Below, piece by piece: positions 8,165 through 16,689 of a stretch of 64,000 bases of DNA. Both the position numbers and the translations under genes were made by a program. Position 1 is the first letter of the stretch. Every line of letters starts with the position of its first letter. The DNA is taken from positions 62,001 to 126,000 of the forward strand of contig NZ_WBMT01000021.1 in assembly GCF_008923185.1 (NCBI RefSeq). Reading direction: 5' to 3'. Source of the DNA: Actinomadura rudentiformis. Its GTDB lineage: Bacteria > Actinomycetota > Actinomycetes > Streptosporangiales > Streptosporangiaceae. Under the pieces are notes generated by a model. The model was not told the origin of the DNA. It saw only the letters and a program-made list of their open reading frames with translations, and did not search any database.

Positions 8165-9831
8165 CGGGCTGCGCCGGCGCGGCTGTCGGCGTAGTCGAGC
8201 GCGGCCGAGATCAGGCCGGTGAACAGCGGGTGCGGGCGGGTCGGCCGGGACCGGAACTCCGGGTGGGCCTGGGTGCCGACGAAGAACGGGTGCGCCTCGC
8301 GCGGCAGCTCCACGTACTCCACCAGGCGGCCGTCGGGCGACAGGCCGCTGAACCGCAGGCCGGCCTTCTCCAGCTGGTCGCGGTAGGCGTTGTTGACCTC
8401 GTAGCGGTGCCGGTGCCGCTCGGACGCCTTGGCCTCCCCGTACAGCTCCCGCACGATCGAGCCCTCGGCCAGATCGGCCGGGTAGAGGCCGAGCCGCATG
8501 GTGCCGCCCATGTCGCGCTCGCCGGCCACCACGTCGATCTGGTCGGCCATCGTGGCCACCACCGGATGCGTGGTGGCGTGGTCGAACTCGGTGCTGCCGG
8601 CGTCGGCCAGCCCGGCCAGCGTCCGGGCCGACTCGATCACCATGCACTGCAGGCCGAGGCAGATGCCCAGCAGGGGGACGCGGTTCTCGCGGGCGTGCCT
8701 GATCGCGCCGAGCTTGCCCTCGATGCCGCGCACGCCGAAGCCGCCCGGGATGAGCAGGCCGTCCACGCCGTCGAGCTCGCGCTTGGCGCCCTCGGGCGTC
8801 TCGCAGTCGTCGCTCTTGACCCAGCGGATGTGGACCTTGGCGTCGTTGCCGAACCCGCCGTGGCGCAGCGCCTCGGTGACCGACAGGTAGGCGTCGGGCA
8901 GGTCGATGTACTTGCCGACCAGCGCGATGGTGACCTCGCGGGCGGGGCGGTGGACGCGGCGCAGCAGCTCGTCCCAGGCGCCCCAGTCGACGTCGCGGAA
9001 CGGCAGGCCGAGCCGGCGCACCACGTAGGCGTCCAGCCCCTCCGAGTGCAGCACCTTGGGGATGTCGTAGATGCTGGCGGCGTCCACGGCCGAGACCACG
9101 GCCTCGCGGTCCACGTCGCACATCAGGCTGATCTTGTGCTTGAGCCCGTCGGTGATCGGCCGGTCCGAGCGGCACACGATCGCGTCGGGCTGGATGCCGA
9201 TGGACCGCAGCGCGGCGACCGAGTGCTGCGTCGGCTTGGTCTTGAGCTCGCCGGACGGCCCGATGTAGGGCAGCAGCGAGACGTGCAGGAAGAAGCAGTT
9301 GTCGCGGCCGATCTCGTGCCGGATCTGCCGGACCGACTCCAGGAAGGGCAGGGACTCGATGTCGCCGACCGTGCCGCCCACCTCGGTGATCACCAGATCG
9401 ACGTCGCCCTCGGCCATGCCGATGATGCGGTCCTTGATCTCGTTGGTGATGTGCGGGATCACCTGGACGGTGTCGCCGAGGTACTCGCCGCGGCGCTCCT
9501 TGGCGATCACGTTGGAGTAGACCTGGCCGGTGGTGACGTTGGCCGAGCCGTGCAGCTCGGTGTCCAGGAACCGCTCGTAGTGGCCGATGTCGAGGTCGGT
9601 CTCGGCTCCGTCGTCGGTGACGAAGACCTCCCCGTGCTGGAACGGGTTCATGGTCCCGGGGTCGACGTTGAGGTAGGGGTCCAGCTTCTGCATGGTGACG
9701 CGGAGGCCGCGCAGGGCCAGAAGCCGCCCCAGGCTGGACGCCGTCAGTCCCTTGCCGAGGCTGGAGGCGACACCGCCGGTGACGAAGAGGTGCTTGGTAG
9801 GACGTGACCTACCAGTGGCTGCCGAAGGCAA
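8161..9831 (-). CDS. pyrG: CTP synthase
   Basis: PyrG aminates UTP to CTP using glutamine. The 556-residue protein has the N-terminal amidoligase domain (KHLFVTGGVASSLGKGLTAS at about residue 13, and EVGGTVGDIES) and a C-terminal class I glutamine amidotransferase with the Cys nucleophile in GICLGLQCM and His/Glu in THPVVA and HPEF. The start is a TTG at 9831, eight bases after GGGAG; no better start exists upstream of the glycine-rich loop. It overlaps the NUDIX gene at its 3' end. Together with Cmk it covers CTP supply in this region. Confidence 0.96.
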   Translation of the reverse strand: MPSAATGRSRPTKHLFVTGGVASSLGKGLTASSLGRLLALRGLRVTMQKLDPYLNVDPGTMNPFQHGEVFVTDDGAETDLDIGHYERFLDTELHGSANVTTGQVYSNVIAKERRGEYLGDTVQVIPHITNEIKDRIIGMAEGDVDLVITEVGGTVGDIESLPFLESVRQIRHEIGRDNCFFLHVSLLPYIGPSGELKTKPTQHSVAALRSIGIQPDAIVCRSDRPITDGLKHKISLMCDVDREAVVSAVDAASIYDIPKVLHSEGLDAYVVRRLGLPFRDVDWGAWDELLRRVHRPAREVTIALVGKYIDLPDAYLSVTEALRHGGFGNDAKVHIRWVKSDDCETPEGAKRELDGVDGLLIPGGFGVRGIEGKLGAIRHARENRVPLLGICLGLQCMVIESARTLAGLADAGSTEFDHATTHPVVATMADQIDVVAGERDMGGTMRLGLYPADLAEGSIVRELYGEAKASERHRHRYEVNNAYRDQLEKAGLRFSGLSPDGRLVEYVELPREAHPFFVGTQAHPEFRSRPTRPHPLFTGLISAALDYADSRAGAAR

Positions 9832-9935
9832 GAAGACGCTCCCGTGGTCGTTGCGAGGCGGACGTTACCGCACTGTCCACGGGCCACCAGGATAACAGCC
9901 GCTCGGACCTGCGGCGCCCGCGACGGGGTCCCATC

Positions 9936-10022
9936 GGGTGTGTCGCGCCCCTGGTCAGGGCCCACACACCCCTGCCCGCGCCCGAAATCGCCGCGCGCGT
10001 AGGCCTTTCGCGCCGATTTCGG
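9936..10022 (-). terminator. Two consecutive stem-loops between the coiled-coil gene and pyrG
   Basis: The first (9936-9971) pairs GGGTGTGT with ACACACCC and has a further GCCC/GGGC inner stem. The second (9982-10022) pairs CCGAAATCG with CGATTTCGG and has a GC-rich imperfect inner part. For the minus-strand coiled-coil gene ending at 10064 they sit 40-130 bases after the stop, which fits a terminator region upstream of pyrG. Neither is followed by a T-run. Confidence 0.5.
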
Positions 10023-10063
10023 CGGCCAAGGGTGGGCCGGCCGGGGTGGACCGGTCAGGCGGG

Positions 10064-11650
10064 CTAGATGCGGGGGGCCGCCGTCGGCATGATCGTGCGT
10101 AGCTGGCGGGTGAGTTCGTCGATGAGGGACCGGGCCTGGTCGGCGGCGTTGCGGGCCTGGTCGCGCTCCTGGGAGAGCTCGGCGATGGCGGCGCGCTGCT
10201 CGGTGACGGCCTGGGCGAGCTGGTCGACCCATTGGTCGCGTTCGGCGAGCTTCTCGGCGATCGCGTCACGTTCGGCGGCCAGCTGGCGCAGGCCGGCGGT
10301 GGCCTTGTCCAGCTCGCGGGTCGCCTTGTCGGCCCGGCCGCGGTCGAGCGTGCGCTCGGACTCGACACGGGCCTGAGCCTGGACCGCGGCCTCCCGGGCC
10401 CGCTCGGCGACGTCCCTGGCCTGCTCGGCCTTCTTGGCGGCCTCCAGGGACTGCGCGGCGGTGTCGAGGGCCTGCTGGCGCTCGTTCTCGGCGTCCTGGG
10501 CGCGGCGCCGGGCGTCCTCGGCGTCCTTGGCCGCGGAGGCCGCCGTGTGCTGCAGGTTCTGGGCGGTCATCTCGGCGTCGGTGAGCTTGGCGCGGAGCGC
10601 CGACAGCTCGCTGTGCGCCTTTTCGAGCGCGCGGGACAGCTCGCCGCTCTGCTCGGCGACCCGGTCGCGCTCGGTCTCGGCCGACCGGCGGGCGCTGACG
10701 GCGTCCTCGAGCGCACGGTTGGCGTCGTCGCGGGCCTCGCTCATCGCGTCGCGCTGGGTGACCGCCTGGCGGACGGTCGCCTCGGCCTCGGCGATCCTGC
10801 GTTCCACCTGCTCGACCTGGGCCTGGGCCTGCTCCATCTGGGCGCGCGCGTGGTCGGCCTGGGCTCGGGCCTGCTCGGCCTGGGCCCTGGCCTGCTCGGC
10901 CTGGCCGCGGGCCTGGTCGGCCTGGACGCGGCCCTGCTGGGCCTGATTCCAGGCGGCTGCCGCGTCGCGCTGGGCGGACTCCTTCTCGGCCTGGAGTGCG
11001 GCGACCTGCGCGGTGGCCTCGTTCTGCACCTCGGCGGCGCGATGCTCGGCCTCGGCCAGGCGGCGCTCGGCGTCGATGGCGCGGCGCTCGGCCTGCTCGG
11101 CCTGGCCACGGGCACGCTGCACCTCGCCCCAGGCGGCGGCCGCGTCGCGTTGCGCGGACTCCTTCTCGGCCTGGACGGCGGCAAGCTGCGTGGCGCTCTC
11201 GTTCTGGACCTCGGTGAGGCGGCGCTCGGCGTCGATGGCGCGGCGCTCGGCCTGCTCGGCCTGACCGCGGGCACGCTGCACCTCGCCCCAGGCGGCGGCC
11301 GCGTCGCGCTGGGCCGCCTCCTTCTCCGACTGCACGGTGGCCACCTGCGAGGCAGCGTCGGTCTGCGCCTCGGAGACCTTGCGTTCACCGGCGGCCAGCG
11401 CGTCGCCGATGAGGTCGGCCATCTGGCGCAACCGCTCGACGATGTCCCAGGGCTGCGCCTCGGGAGGCTGAGGCTCGGCCTGCCGGGCGGGCTCGCCGCC
11501 GGAACGCTCCGCCTCATGTGCTGGATTGACGGAGTGGGTTGCTTTGATGGGCACGTCGGGCTGCGGCCCCGGATCACGTCCCGGGATCGGCCAGGGCGAG
11601 CCGGCGTCCGGGACGGGACGCGAACCACCCGATCCGTTGAGATCGCTCAC
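10064..11650 (-). CDS. Long coiled-coil protein with 53-residue internal repeats
   Basis: No named family is recognised. After a Pro/Gly-rich N-terminus of about 65 residues, nearly the whole 528-residue protein is predicted coiled coil, rich in Ala, Gln, Glu and Arg and with no membrane segment or signal peptide. Three copies of a 53-residue unit (core AQRDAAAAWGEVQRARGQAEQ) occupy about residues 93-240, then a stretch with short QARAQAE heptad repeats, then more irregular coiled coil. The GTG at 11650 is chosen because TAGAGT ends seven bases upstream and no ribosome binding site is present. A structural or cytoskeletal role comparable to actinobacterial Scy/FilP-type proteins is possible but unproven. 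Confidence 0.75.
   Translation of the reverse strand: MSDLNGSGGSRPVPDAGSPWPIPGRDPGPQPDVPIKATHSVNPAHEAERSGGEPARQAEPQPPEAQPWDIVERLRQMADLIGDALAAGERKVSEAQTDAASQVATVQSEKEAAQRDAAAAWGEVQRARGQAEQAERRAIDAERRLTEVQNESATQLAAVQAEKESAQRDAAAAWGEVQRARGQAEQAERRAIDAERRLAEAEHRAAEVQNEATAQVAALQAEKESAQRDAAAAWNQAQQGRVQADQARGQAEQARAQAEQARAQADHARAQMEQAQAQVEQVERRIAEAEATVRQAVTQRDAMSEARDDANRALEDAVSARRSAETERDRVAEQSGELSRALEKAHSELSALRAKLTDAEMTAQNLQHTAASAAKDAEDARRRAQDAENERQQALDTAAQSLEAAKKAEQARDVAERAREAAVQAQARVESERTLDRGRADKATRELDKATAGLRQLAAERDAIAEKLAERDQWVDQLAQAVTEQRAAIAELSQERDQARNAADQARSLIDELTRQLRTIMPTAAPRI
10937..11374 (-). repeat. Three 159-base in-frame repeats inside the coiled-coil gene
   Basis: Two adjacent units encode near-identical 53-residue blocks. 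A third, diverging at its end, follows after a 7-residue insertion. DNA identity is high, so the array could expand or contract by recombination without breaking the frame. Confidence 0.8.
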
Positions 11651-11657
11651 GGAAAGC

Positions 11658-11663
11658 ACTCTA
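11658..11663 (-). promoter_or_regulatory. Probable -10 element of the coiled-coil gene
   Basis: TAGAGT on the minus strand ends seven bases before the GTG at 11650 and fits a leaderless start. The intergenic stretch up to 11756 also carries the divergent promoter of the iminopeptidase gene, for which no clear hexamers were found. Confidence 0.4.
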
Positions 11664-11756
11664 GTGGGGACCCGGACGGCGTTTGCCCAGTTTGGGGTTT
11701 AGTTTCTTGATCCTCATGGTCTCTTCGGCCAGGTCCGGCCGCAGGTGGAGTAATTG

Positions 11757-12749
11757 ATGGGCGTGGAAGAATCACAGCTCATGGAGCTTCGCACCCTGTA
11801 CCCGCCGATCGAGCCCTACGACTCCGGGACGCTCGACGCAGGCGACGGTAATCACATTTATTGGGAGGCCTGCGGAAACCCCGACGGGAAGCCCCTCGTG
11901 ATGTTGCACGGCGGGCCCGGCGCGGGCTGCAACGCCGAACACCGCCGCCAGTTCGACCCGGCGGCCTACCGGATCGTGCTCTTCGACCAGCGCAACTGCG
12001 GCCGCAGCACGCCGCACGCGAGCGATCCGGAGGTGTCGCTGGAGGCCAACACCACCTGGCACCTGGTCGCCGACATGGAGCTGCTGCGCGAACACCTCGG
12101 CATCGACCGCTGGCTGGTCTACGGCGGGTCGTGGGGCAGCGCCCTCGCGCTCGCGTACGCCCAGACGCACCCGGACCGGGTCACCGAGCTGGTGCTGCGC
12201 GGGATCTTCATGCTGCGGCCGTTCGAGCTCTACTGGTTCTACCAGGAGGGCGCCTCGCTGATCTTCCCCGATCTGTGGGAGAAGTACCTGGCGCCGATCC
12301 CCGAGGACGAGCGTGAGGACCTCATGAGCGCGTACGAGGAGCGCCTCAACTCCCCCGACCCCGCCGTCCGGATCCCGGCCGCCAAGGCCTGGGCGCAGTG
12401 GGAGGCCGGGACGGTCCGGCTGGTCCCCGACGCCCGCTCGATCGAGGAGGCGGGCGAGGAGGGCAGTGCCGTGGCGTTCGCCCGGATCGAGAACCACTAC
12501 TTCGTCAACGAGGGCTTCTTCGACGGCGAGCAGCTGATCGAGGGCGTGGACAAGATCCGGCACATCCCGGCCGTCATCGTGCAGGGGCGTTATGACGTCT
12601 GCACCCCGGCCGCGACCGCCTGGGACCTGCACCGCGCCTGGCCGGAGGCGGAGTTCCACATGGTCGACGACGCGGGGCACGCCTTCACCGAGCCGGGAAT
12701 CACGCACCGTCTCATCGAGGCGACCGACCGCTTCGCCAAGGGCTCCTGA
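11757..12749 (+). CDS. pip: Proline iminopeptidase (alpha/beta hydrolase, S33 family)
   Basis: It releases N-terminal proline from peptides in the cytoplasm. The 330-residue product opens with the family start LYPPIEPYDSGTLD and shows the oxyanion segment LHGGPGAGC, the nucleophile elbow GGSWGS, the acid in QGRYDVCTP and the catalytic His in DDAGHAFTE. DQRNCGRSTPH is diagnostic of prolyl iminopeptidases. The ATG at 11757 has GGTGGAG about 7 bases upstream and is preferred over the TTG directly before it. A stem-loop follows the stop codon. The gene is divergent from the coiled-coil gene and stands alone. Confidence 0.93.
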   Translation: MGVEESQLMELRTLYPPIEPYDSGTLDAGDGNHIYWEACGNPDGKPLVMLHGGPGAGCNAEHRRQFDPAAYRIVLFDQRNCGRSTPHASDPEVSLEANTTWHLVADMELLREHLGIDRWLVYGGSWGSALALAYAQTHPDRVTELVLRGIFMLRPFELYWFYQEGASLIFPDLWEKYLAPIPEDEREDLMSAYEERLNSPDPAVRIPAAKAWAQWEAGTVRLVPDARSIEEAGEEGSAVAFARIENHYFVNEGFFDGEQLIEGVDKIRHIPAVIVQGRYDVCTPAATAWDLHRAWPEAEFHMVDDAGHAFTEPGITHRLIEATDRFAKGS

Positions 12750-12759
12750 CGCGCTTGCG

Positions 12760-12797
12760 GGGCCTGGCGGGCCTTCTGGCTCACGCCCGCCGGGCCC
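12760..12797 (+). terminator. Stem-loop terminator after pip
   Basis: A 13-base-pair stem (12760-12772 with 12785-12797, one G-T pair) and a 12-base loop lie 10 bases after the pip stop, followed by TCTGCGTTC. Confidence 0.65.
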
Positions 12798-13160
12798 TCT
12801 GCGTTCATCGAGGTCTCACTCTGCGGGTGTGCAGCGTGTCACCAGACGCCCGGCGGCGGTATCCAGTTGTCATTAATTCTTCGTGATTCAGCTCACACAA
12901 ATGTGATGTGACGCCTGTGCCGGAGTTGTCACCTTTCACTCTCCGTCATCACCGAGGGGTGACATCTGATCACCCTCGGAGACCCCCCGGAAAGGCCCAG
13001 GTGAGACGGGGACGCGTCACTTTTGAGGCGACAGCGTGACGCCGATGCGATTGTCCGGATCGAGTAATTAACCACCCCTACCCGGGCCTCCGTTGGCCAA
13101 ACATCCTCTTGATAACAATCGCGATGAGGCTATTCGCGAAGTTCGCTAAGTTGCCTGGGC
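12798..13160 (+). promoter_or_regulatory. Long non-coding upstream region of the ectoine operon
   Basis: No gene was found in these 363 bases. The AT content is higher than around it (for example 12871-12907 and 13047-13160). GTGAC/GTCAC half-sites occur at 12908, 12928, 12959, 13016 and 13036. One stem-loop (12952-12979) pairs two of these motifs, another (13014-13042) pairs GCGTCAC with GTGACGC. TAAGTT at 13147-13152 lies eight bases before the ectA ATG and could be the -10 of a leaderless transcript; TTGATA lies further upstream at about 13110. The region looks like a complex osmo- or nutrient-responsive control region, but the regulators are unknown. Confidence 0.45.
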
Positions 13161-13733
13161 ATGGCACCACAACCCCTGCGATCACGACTACGACGAACTG
13201 ACGAGGACTCGAAGGTACGACTCTCAGAGCCGAGCCTGGAGGACGGCCGGGAGTTGTGGCGGATGGCACGGGAGTCGCAGGTTCTCGATGTCAACTCGCC
13301 CTACAGTTACACGCTCTGGTGCCGCGACTTCGCCGACACTTCGGTGGTCGCCAGGTCCGGGGACGAGGTCTGCGGGTTCATCACCGGATATGTGCGGCCG
13401 CAGCAGCCCGACACGTTCTTCGTGTGGCAGGTGGCCGTCGACCGCGAGTACCGCGGGCAGGGGCTGGCCCGGCGCATGCTGGACCGCCTCGGCAACCGGA
13501 TGGCCGCGCGCGGCTGCCGGTACATGGAGGCCACCGTGACCCCCGCCAACGCCGCCTCCACCGCGATGTTCGAGTCGTTCGCGCGTGACCGGGGCTGCAC
13601 CCTGGCCCGCAGCCCGCTGTTCGGCTCCGAGCACTTCCCGGCCGGCCACGGCCACGACCCGGAGGTGCTGTTCCGCATCGGCCCGCTCTCGGTGAGCCCC
13701 GCCGGCAACGCCCCCGCCTCGTTCGCCCGCTGA
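13161..13733 (+). CDS. ectA: L-2,4-diaminobutyrate acetyltransferase
   Basis: EctA acetylates diaminobutyrate with acetyl-CoA in ectoine synthesis. The 190-residue GNAT-fold protein shows VLDVNSPYSYTLWCRDFADTS and the acetyl-CoA loop YRGQGLARRML typical of EctA, then EATVTPAN. There is no convincing ribosome binding site before the ATG at 13161, which agrees with a possible leaderless mRNA. The basic first 20 residues are poorly conserved, so a later start cannot be excluded. It heads the order ectA-ectB-ectC-ectD followed by the ehu transporter genes. The 147-base gap to ectB carries a 23-base tandem duplication. Confidence 0.94.
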   Translation: MAPQPLRSRLRRTDEDSKVRLSEPSLEDGRELWRMARESQVLDVNSPYSYTLWCRDFADTSVVARSGDEVCGFITGYVRPQQPDTFFVWQVAVDREYRGQGLARRMLDRLGNRMAARGCRYMEATVTPANAASTAMFESFARDRGCTLARSPLFGSEHFPAGHGHDPEVLFRIGPLSVSPAGNAPASFAR

Positions 13734-13738
13734 TCCGC

Positions 13739-13784
13739 CGACCGTCCCGCCACCGTCCAGACGACCGTCCCGCCACCGTCCTGA
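13739..13784 (+). repeat. 23-base tandem duplication just after ectA
   Basis: Two almost identical 23-base units (13739-13761 and 13762-13784) begin five bases after the ectA stop codon. They fit the general tendency for short duplications at gene ends in this window. Confidence 0.8.
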
Positions 13785-13880
13785 CGCCGACCGACCGCCG
13801 ACGACCTCGCGGCCGGCGCGGCCGCGTGCACGTGATCACTCCCACCCTGTTTCGCTCCCATTTCACGAGCCGGAGGAAAG

Positions 13881-15143
13881 ATGGACGTTTTCGCACGTCT
13901 CGAATCGGAAGTTCGCGGCTACTGCAGGGGCTGGCCCACGGTGTTCAGCACCGCTCGAGGCAGCCATATCACCGATGAGAACGGTACGACCTATCTCGAC
14001 TTCTTCGCCGGCGCAGGCACGCTGAACTACGGGCACAACAACCCCGATCTGAAACGCCCGCTGATGGATTACCTCGCCGGCGACTCCATCGTCCACAGCC
14101 TGGACATGTACACGGACGCCAAACGCACCTTTCTGGAACGTTTCAACGAGGTGGTGCTCGCCCCGCGCGGCCTCAACTACAAGGTGCAGTTTCCCGGCCC
14201 CGCGGGCAACCACTCGGTGGAGGCCGCCCTCAAACTCGCCCGCAAATACACCGGCCGCGAGACCATCGTCAGCTTCACCAACGCCTTCCACGGGATGACG
14301 CTCGGCGCGCTCGCGGTGACGGGCAACTCGATGAAGCGCACCGGCGCGGGCGTGCCGCTCGGCCACGGTGTGGCGATGCCGTACGACAACTACCTCGACG
14401 GCCGCACCCCCGACTTCCTGCTCTTCGACACGATGCTCGACGACAGCGGCAGCGGCCTGGACAAGCCCGCCGCGGTGATCGTCGAGACCGTGCAGGGCGA
14501 GGGCGGGATCAACGTGGCCACCCCGGAGTGGCTGCGCGGGCTGGCGGACCTGTGCAAGCGCCACGACATCCTGCTGATCGTCGATGACGTGCAGATGGGC
14601 TGCGGCCGGACGGGCCCGTTCTTCAGCTTCGAGGAGGCCGGCATCACGCCGGACATCGTCTGCCTGTCCAAGTCGCTGAGCGGCTACGGCCTGCCGTTCG
14701 CGGTGACGCTCATGCGGCCCGAGCTGGACGTGTGGGAGCCGGGCGAGCACAACGGCACGTTCCGCGGCTTCAACCCCGCTTTCGTCACCGCGACCGCCGC
14801 CCTCGACGAGTTCTGGTCCGGCGAGGGCCTGGAGAAGCAGACCCTGGCCAAGGGCGAGCAGGTCGAGCGCGCGCTCAACGAGATCGCACTCGAGCACGCC
14901 GGGGCCATCGACGCCGTCCGCGGCCGCGGGCTGGTGTGGGGCCTGGTCATGAAGGACCCGGAGCTGGCGCCCAAGATCTGCGCCGAGGCGTTCATGCGCG
15001 GCCTGCTCATGGAGACCTCCGGCCCGGAGGGCGAGGTCGTCAAGCTCCTGCCGCCGCTCACGGTCACCGAGGCCGAGCTCGCCCAGGGCCTGCAGATCAT
15101 CGCCGAGTCGGTGCGCGCCGTCCGCGCCGCCGTCACCGTCTGA
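13881..15143 (+). CDS. ectB: Diaminobutyrate-2-oxoglutarate transaminase
   Basis: EctB makes L-2,4-diaminobutyrate from aspartate semialdehyde with PLP. The 420-residue product is a class III aminotransferase with the PLP lysine at residue 264 in LSKSLSGYG, the phosphate-binding FPGPAGNHSVEAALK, and the cofactor Asp in LLIVDDVQMGCGRTG. The N-terminal FARLESEVRGYCRGWP is typical of EctB. A strong GGAGGAAAG site precedes the ATG. It is the first biosynthetic step, followed 11 bases later by ectC. Confidence 0.96.
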   Translation: MDVFARLESEVRGYCRGWPTVFSTARGSHITDENGTTYLDFFAGAGTLNYGHNNPDLKRPLMDYLAGDSIVHSLDMYTDAKRTFLERFNEVVLAPRGLNYKVQFPGPAGNHSVEAALKLARKYTGRETIVSFTNAFHGMTLGALAVTGNSMKRTGAGVPLGHGVAMPYDNYLDGRTPDFLLFDTMLDDSGSGLDKPAAVIVETVQGEGGINVATPEWLRGLADLCKRHDILLIVDDVQMGCGRTGPFFSFEEAGITPDIVCLSKSLSGYGLPFAVTLMRPELDVWEPGEHNGTFRGFNPAFVTATAALDEFWSGEGLEKQTLAKGEQVERALNEIALEHAGAIDAVRGRGLVWGLVMKDPELAPKICAEAFMRGLLMETSGPEGEVVKLLPPLTVTEAELAQGLQIIAESVRAVRAAVTV

Positions 15144-15154
15144 GGAGTGAGTGA

Positions 15155-15598
15155 ATGATCGTTCGATCGCTGAACGAGATCGTCGGCACCGAGCGCGAGG
15201 TCCAGGCCGAGACCTGGTCCAGCCGCCGCCTGGTACTGGCCAAGGAGAGGGTCGGCTTCTCGCTGCACGACACCGTGCTCTACGCCGGCACGGAGACACG
15301 GATGTGGTACGCCAACCACATCGAGGCGGTCTACTGCATCGAGGGCGAAGGGGAGCTGATCAACGACGAGACCGGAGAGAAGCACCGGATCGAGCCGGGC
15401 GTGATGTACCTGCTCGACGGGCACGAGCACCACACGCTCCGCGCCCACACCGACGTGCGCACGGTCTGCGTCTTCAACCCGCCCTGCACCGGCAGGGAGG
15501 TCCATGACGAGAACGGGGTCTACCCGCTGCTGACCGAGCCCGCCGAGACGCCCACCGGCAAGCCCGCTGTGAAGCCCGCCGAGAAGGAGGACGCATGA
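15155..15598 (+). CDS. ectC: L-ectoine synthase
   Basis: EctC cyclises N-gamma-acetyl-diaminobutyrate to ectoine. This 147-residue cupin carries the conserved MIVRSLNEIVGTEREV start, the metal/substrate segment WYANHIEAVYCIEGEGEL and LDGHEHHTLRA. The C-terminal 20 residues are a Lys/Pro/Thr-rich tail with a repeated GKPAVKPAEK pattern, longer than in most homologues. The stop overlaps the ectD ATG (ATGA). Confidence 0.96.
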   Translation: MIVRSLNEIVGTEREVQAETWSSRRLVLAKERVGFSLHDTVLYAGTETRMWYANHIEAVYCIEGEGELINDETGEKHRIEPGVMYLLDGHEHHTLRAHTDVRTVCVFNPPCTGREVHDENGVYPLLTEPAETPTGKPAVKPAEKEDA

Positions 15599-16503
15599 GT
15601 CTCATCGAGTCCCACCCCACGATCAACGACGCGTACCCGACCCGGGTGTCCAGTGAGCCCACCCTGCTCTACCGGCAGGACCCGGTCGTCTACGGCGGCC
15701 CGGACGACGGGCCCATCGACGCCGCGACGCTCGACTCGTTCGAGGCCAACGGCTTCCTGAGCGTCGAGGAGCTCATCGGGCCCGAGGAGGTCGAGACCTA
15801 CCGGGCCGAGCTTCGCCGGATGGTCGCCGACCCCGCGATCCTCGCCGACGAGCGCACGATCACCGAGCGCGACTCCGACGAGGTGCGCTCGATCTTCGAG
15901 GTGCACAAGATCAGCGACGTGTTCGCGGAGCTCGTCCGCGACCCGCGCGTGGTCGGCCGCGCCAGGCAGATCCTGGGCTCCGATGTTTACGTGCACCAAA
16001 GCCGGGTCAATTACAAGCCAGGTTTCACTGGTAAGGACTTCTACTGGCACTCGGACTTCGAGACCTGGCACGCGGAGGACGGCATGCCTCGCATGCGGGC
16101 GGTGAGCATCTCCATCGCGCTCACCGAGAACTTCGTGCACAACGGAGGTCTCATGATCATGCCCGGGTCCCACAAGACCTTCGTGGCGTGCGTCGGCGAG
16201 ACCCCGGCCGACCACTACAAGGCCTCCCTGAAGTCCCAGGAGGTCGGCACCCCCGACCCGGGCAGCCTGTCGATCCTCGCCGACAAGCACGGCATCGAGC
16301 TGTTCACCGGCCCGGCGGGCTCGGCGACGATGTTCGACTGCAACTGCATGCACGGTTCCAACGGCAACATCACCCCGTTCCCGCGCTCGAACGTCTTCGT
16401 CGTCTTCAACAGCGTCGAGAACACCTGCGTGGAGCCGTTCTCCGCCCCCTCCCCGCGCCCCTCGTTCATCGGCGCGCGTGACTTCACGCCCATCACCGAC
16501 TGA
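15595..16503 (+). CDS. ectD: Ectoine 5-hydroxylase
   Basis: EctD is an Fe(II)/2-oxoglutarate dioxygenase converting ectoine to 5-hydroxyectoine. The 302-residue product has the EctD signature FYWHSDFETWHAEDGMPRM; the HSD supplies two iron ligands and the distal His is in CMHGSNGN. QSRVNYKPGF just before is also diagnostic. The gene overlaps ectC by four bases. Its presence indicates that the organism makes hydroxyectoine, usually linked to heat and desiccation protection. Confidence 0.96.
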   Translation: MSLIESHPTINDAYPTRVSSEPTLLYRQDPVVYGGPDDGPIDAATLDSFEANGFLSVEELIGPEEVETYRAELRRMVADPAILADERTITERDSDEVRSIFEVHKISDVFAELVRDPRVVGRARQILGSDVYVHQSRVNYKPGFTGKDFYWHSDFETWHAEDGMPRMRAVSISIALTENFVHNGGLMIMPGSHKTFVACVGETPADHYKASLKSQEVGTPDPGSLSILADKHGIELFTGPAGSATMFDCNCMHGSNGNITPFPRSNVFVVFNSVENTCVEPFSAPSPRPSFIGARDFTPITD

Positions 16504-16625
16504 CCTGCCCGATTTAGCCGACCCGTCCATCACCGACCGATCCGATCGTCCCGGGGACCGGCTGTTCCCCCCGCTCCCAGCCCCCGGTTCGCCCCCCGTT
16601 CCCCATCCCTCCCAACCCCATATCC

Positions 16626-16663
16626 CGCGCCCGCCGGAGGCCTCCGAGCCCCCGGCGGGCGCG
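16626..16663 (+). terminator. Perfect 12-base-pair stem-loop between ectD and ehuB
   Basis: The arms 16626-16637 and 16652-16663 are exact GC-rich complements with a 14-base loop. It lies in the 186-base gap between the synthesis and transport genes, with no T-run. It may attenuate read-through so that ehu expression is lower, or protect the upstream 3' end; which of these applies is not shown. Confidence 0.55.
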
Positions 16664-16689
16664 GCGGCGCAACCATCAGGAGTTCAAGG

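Noticed and set aside
12891..12904. CRP-type site (TCACA-N4-TGTGA)
   Set aside because: The half-sites are in the inverse order and spacing of the CRP consensus TGTGA-N6-TCACA.
12952..12979. c-di-AMP (ydaO-type) or other riboswitch before ectA
   Set aside because: The stem-loops were checked by eye for conserved riboswitch core sequences and none was recognised; the probable -10 next to the ATG also argues against a long leader.
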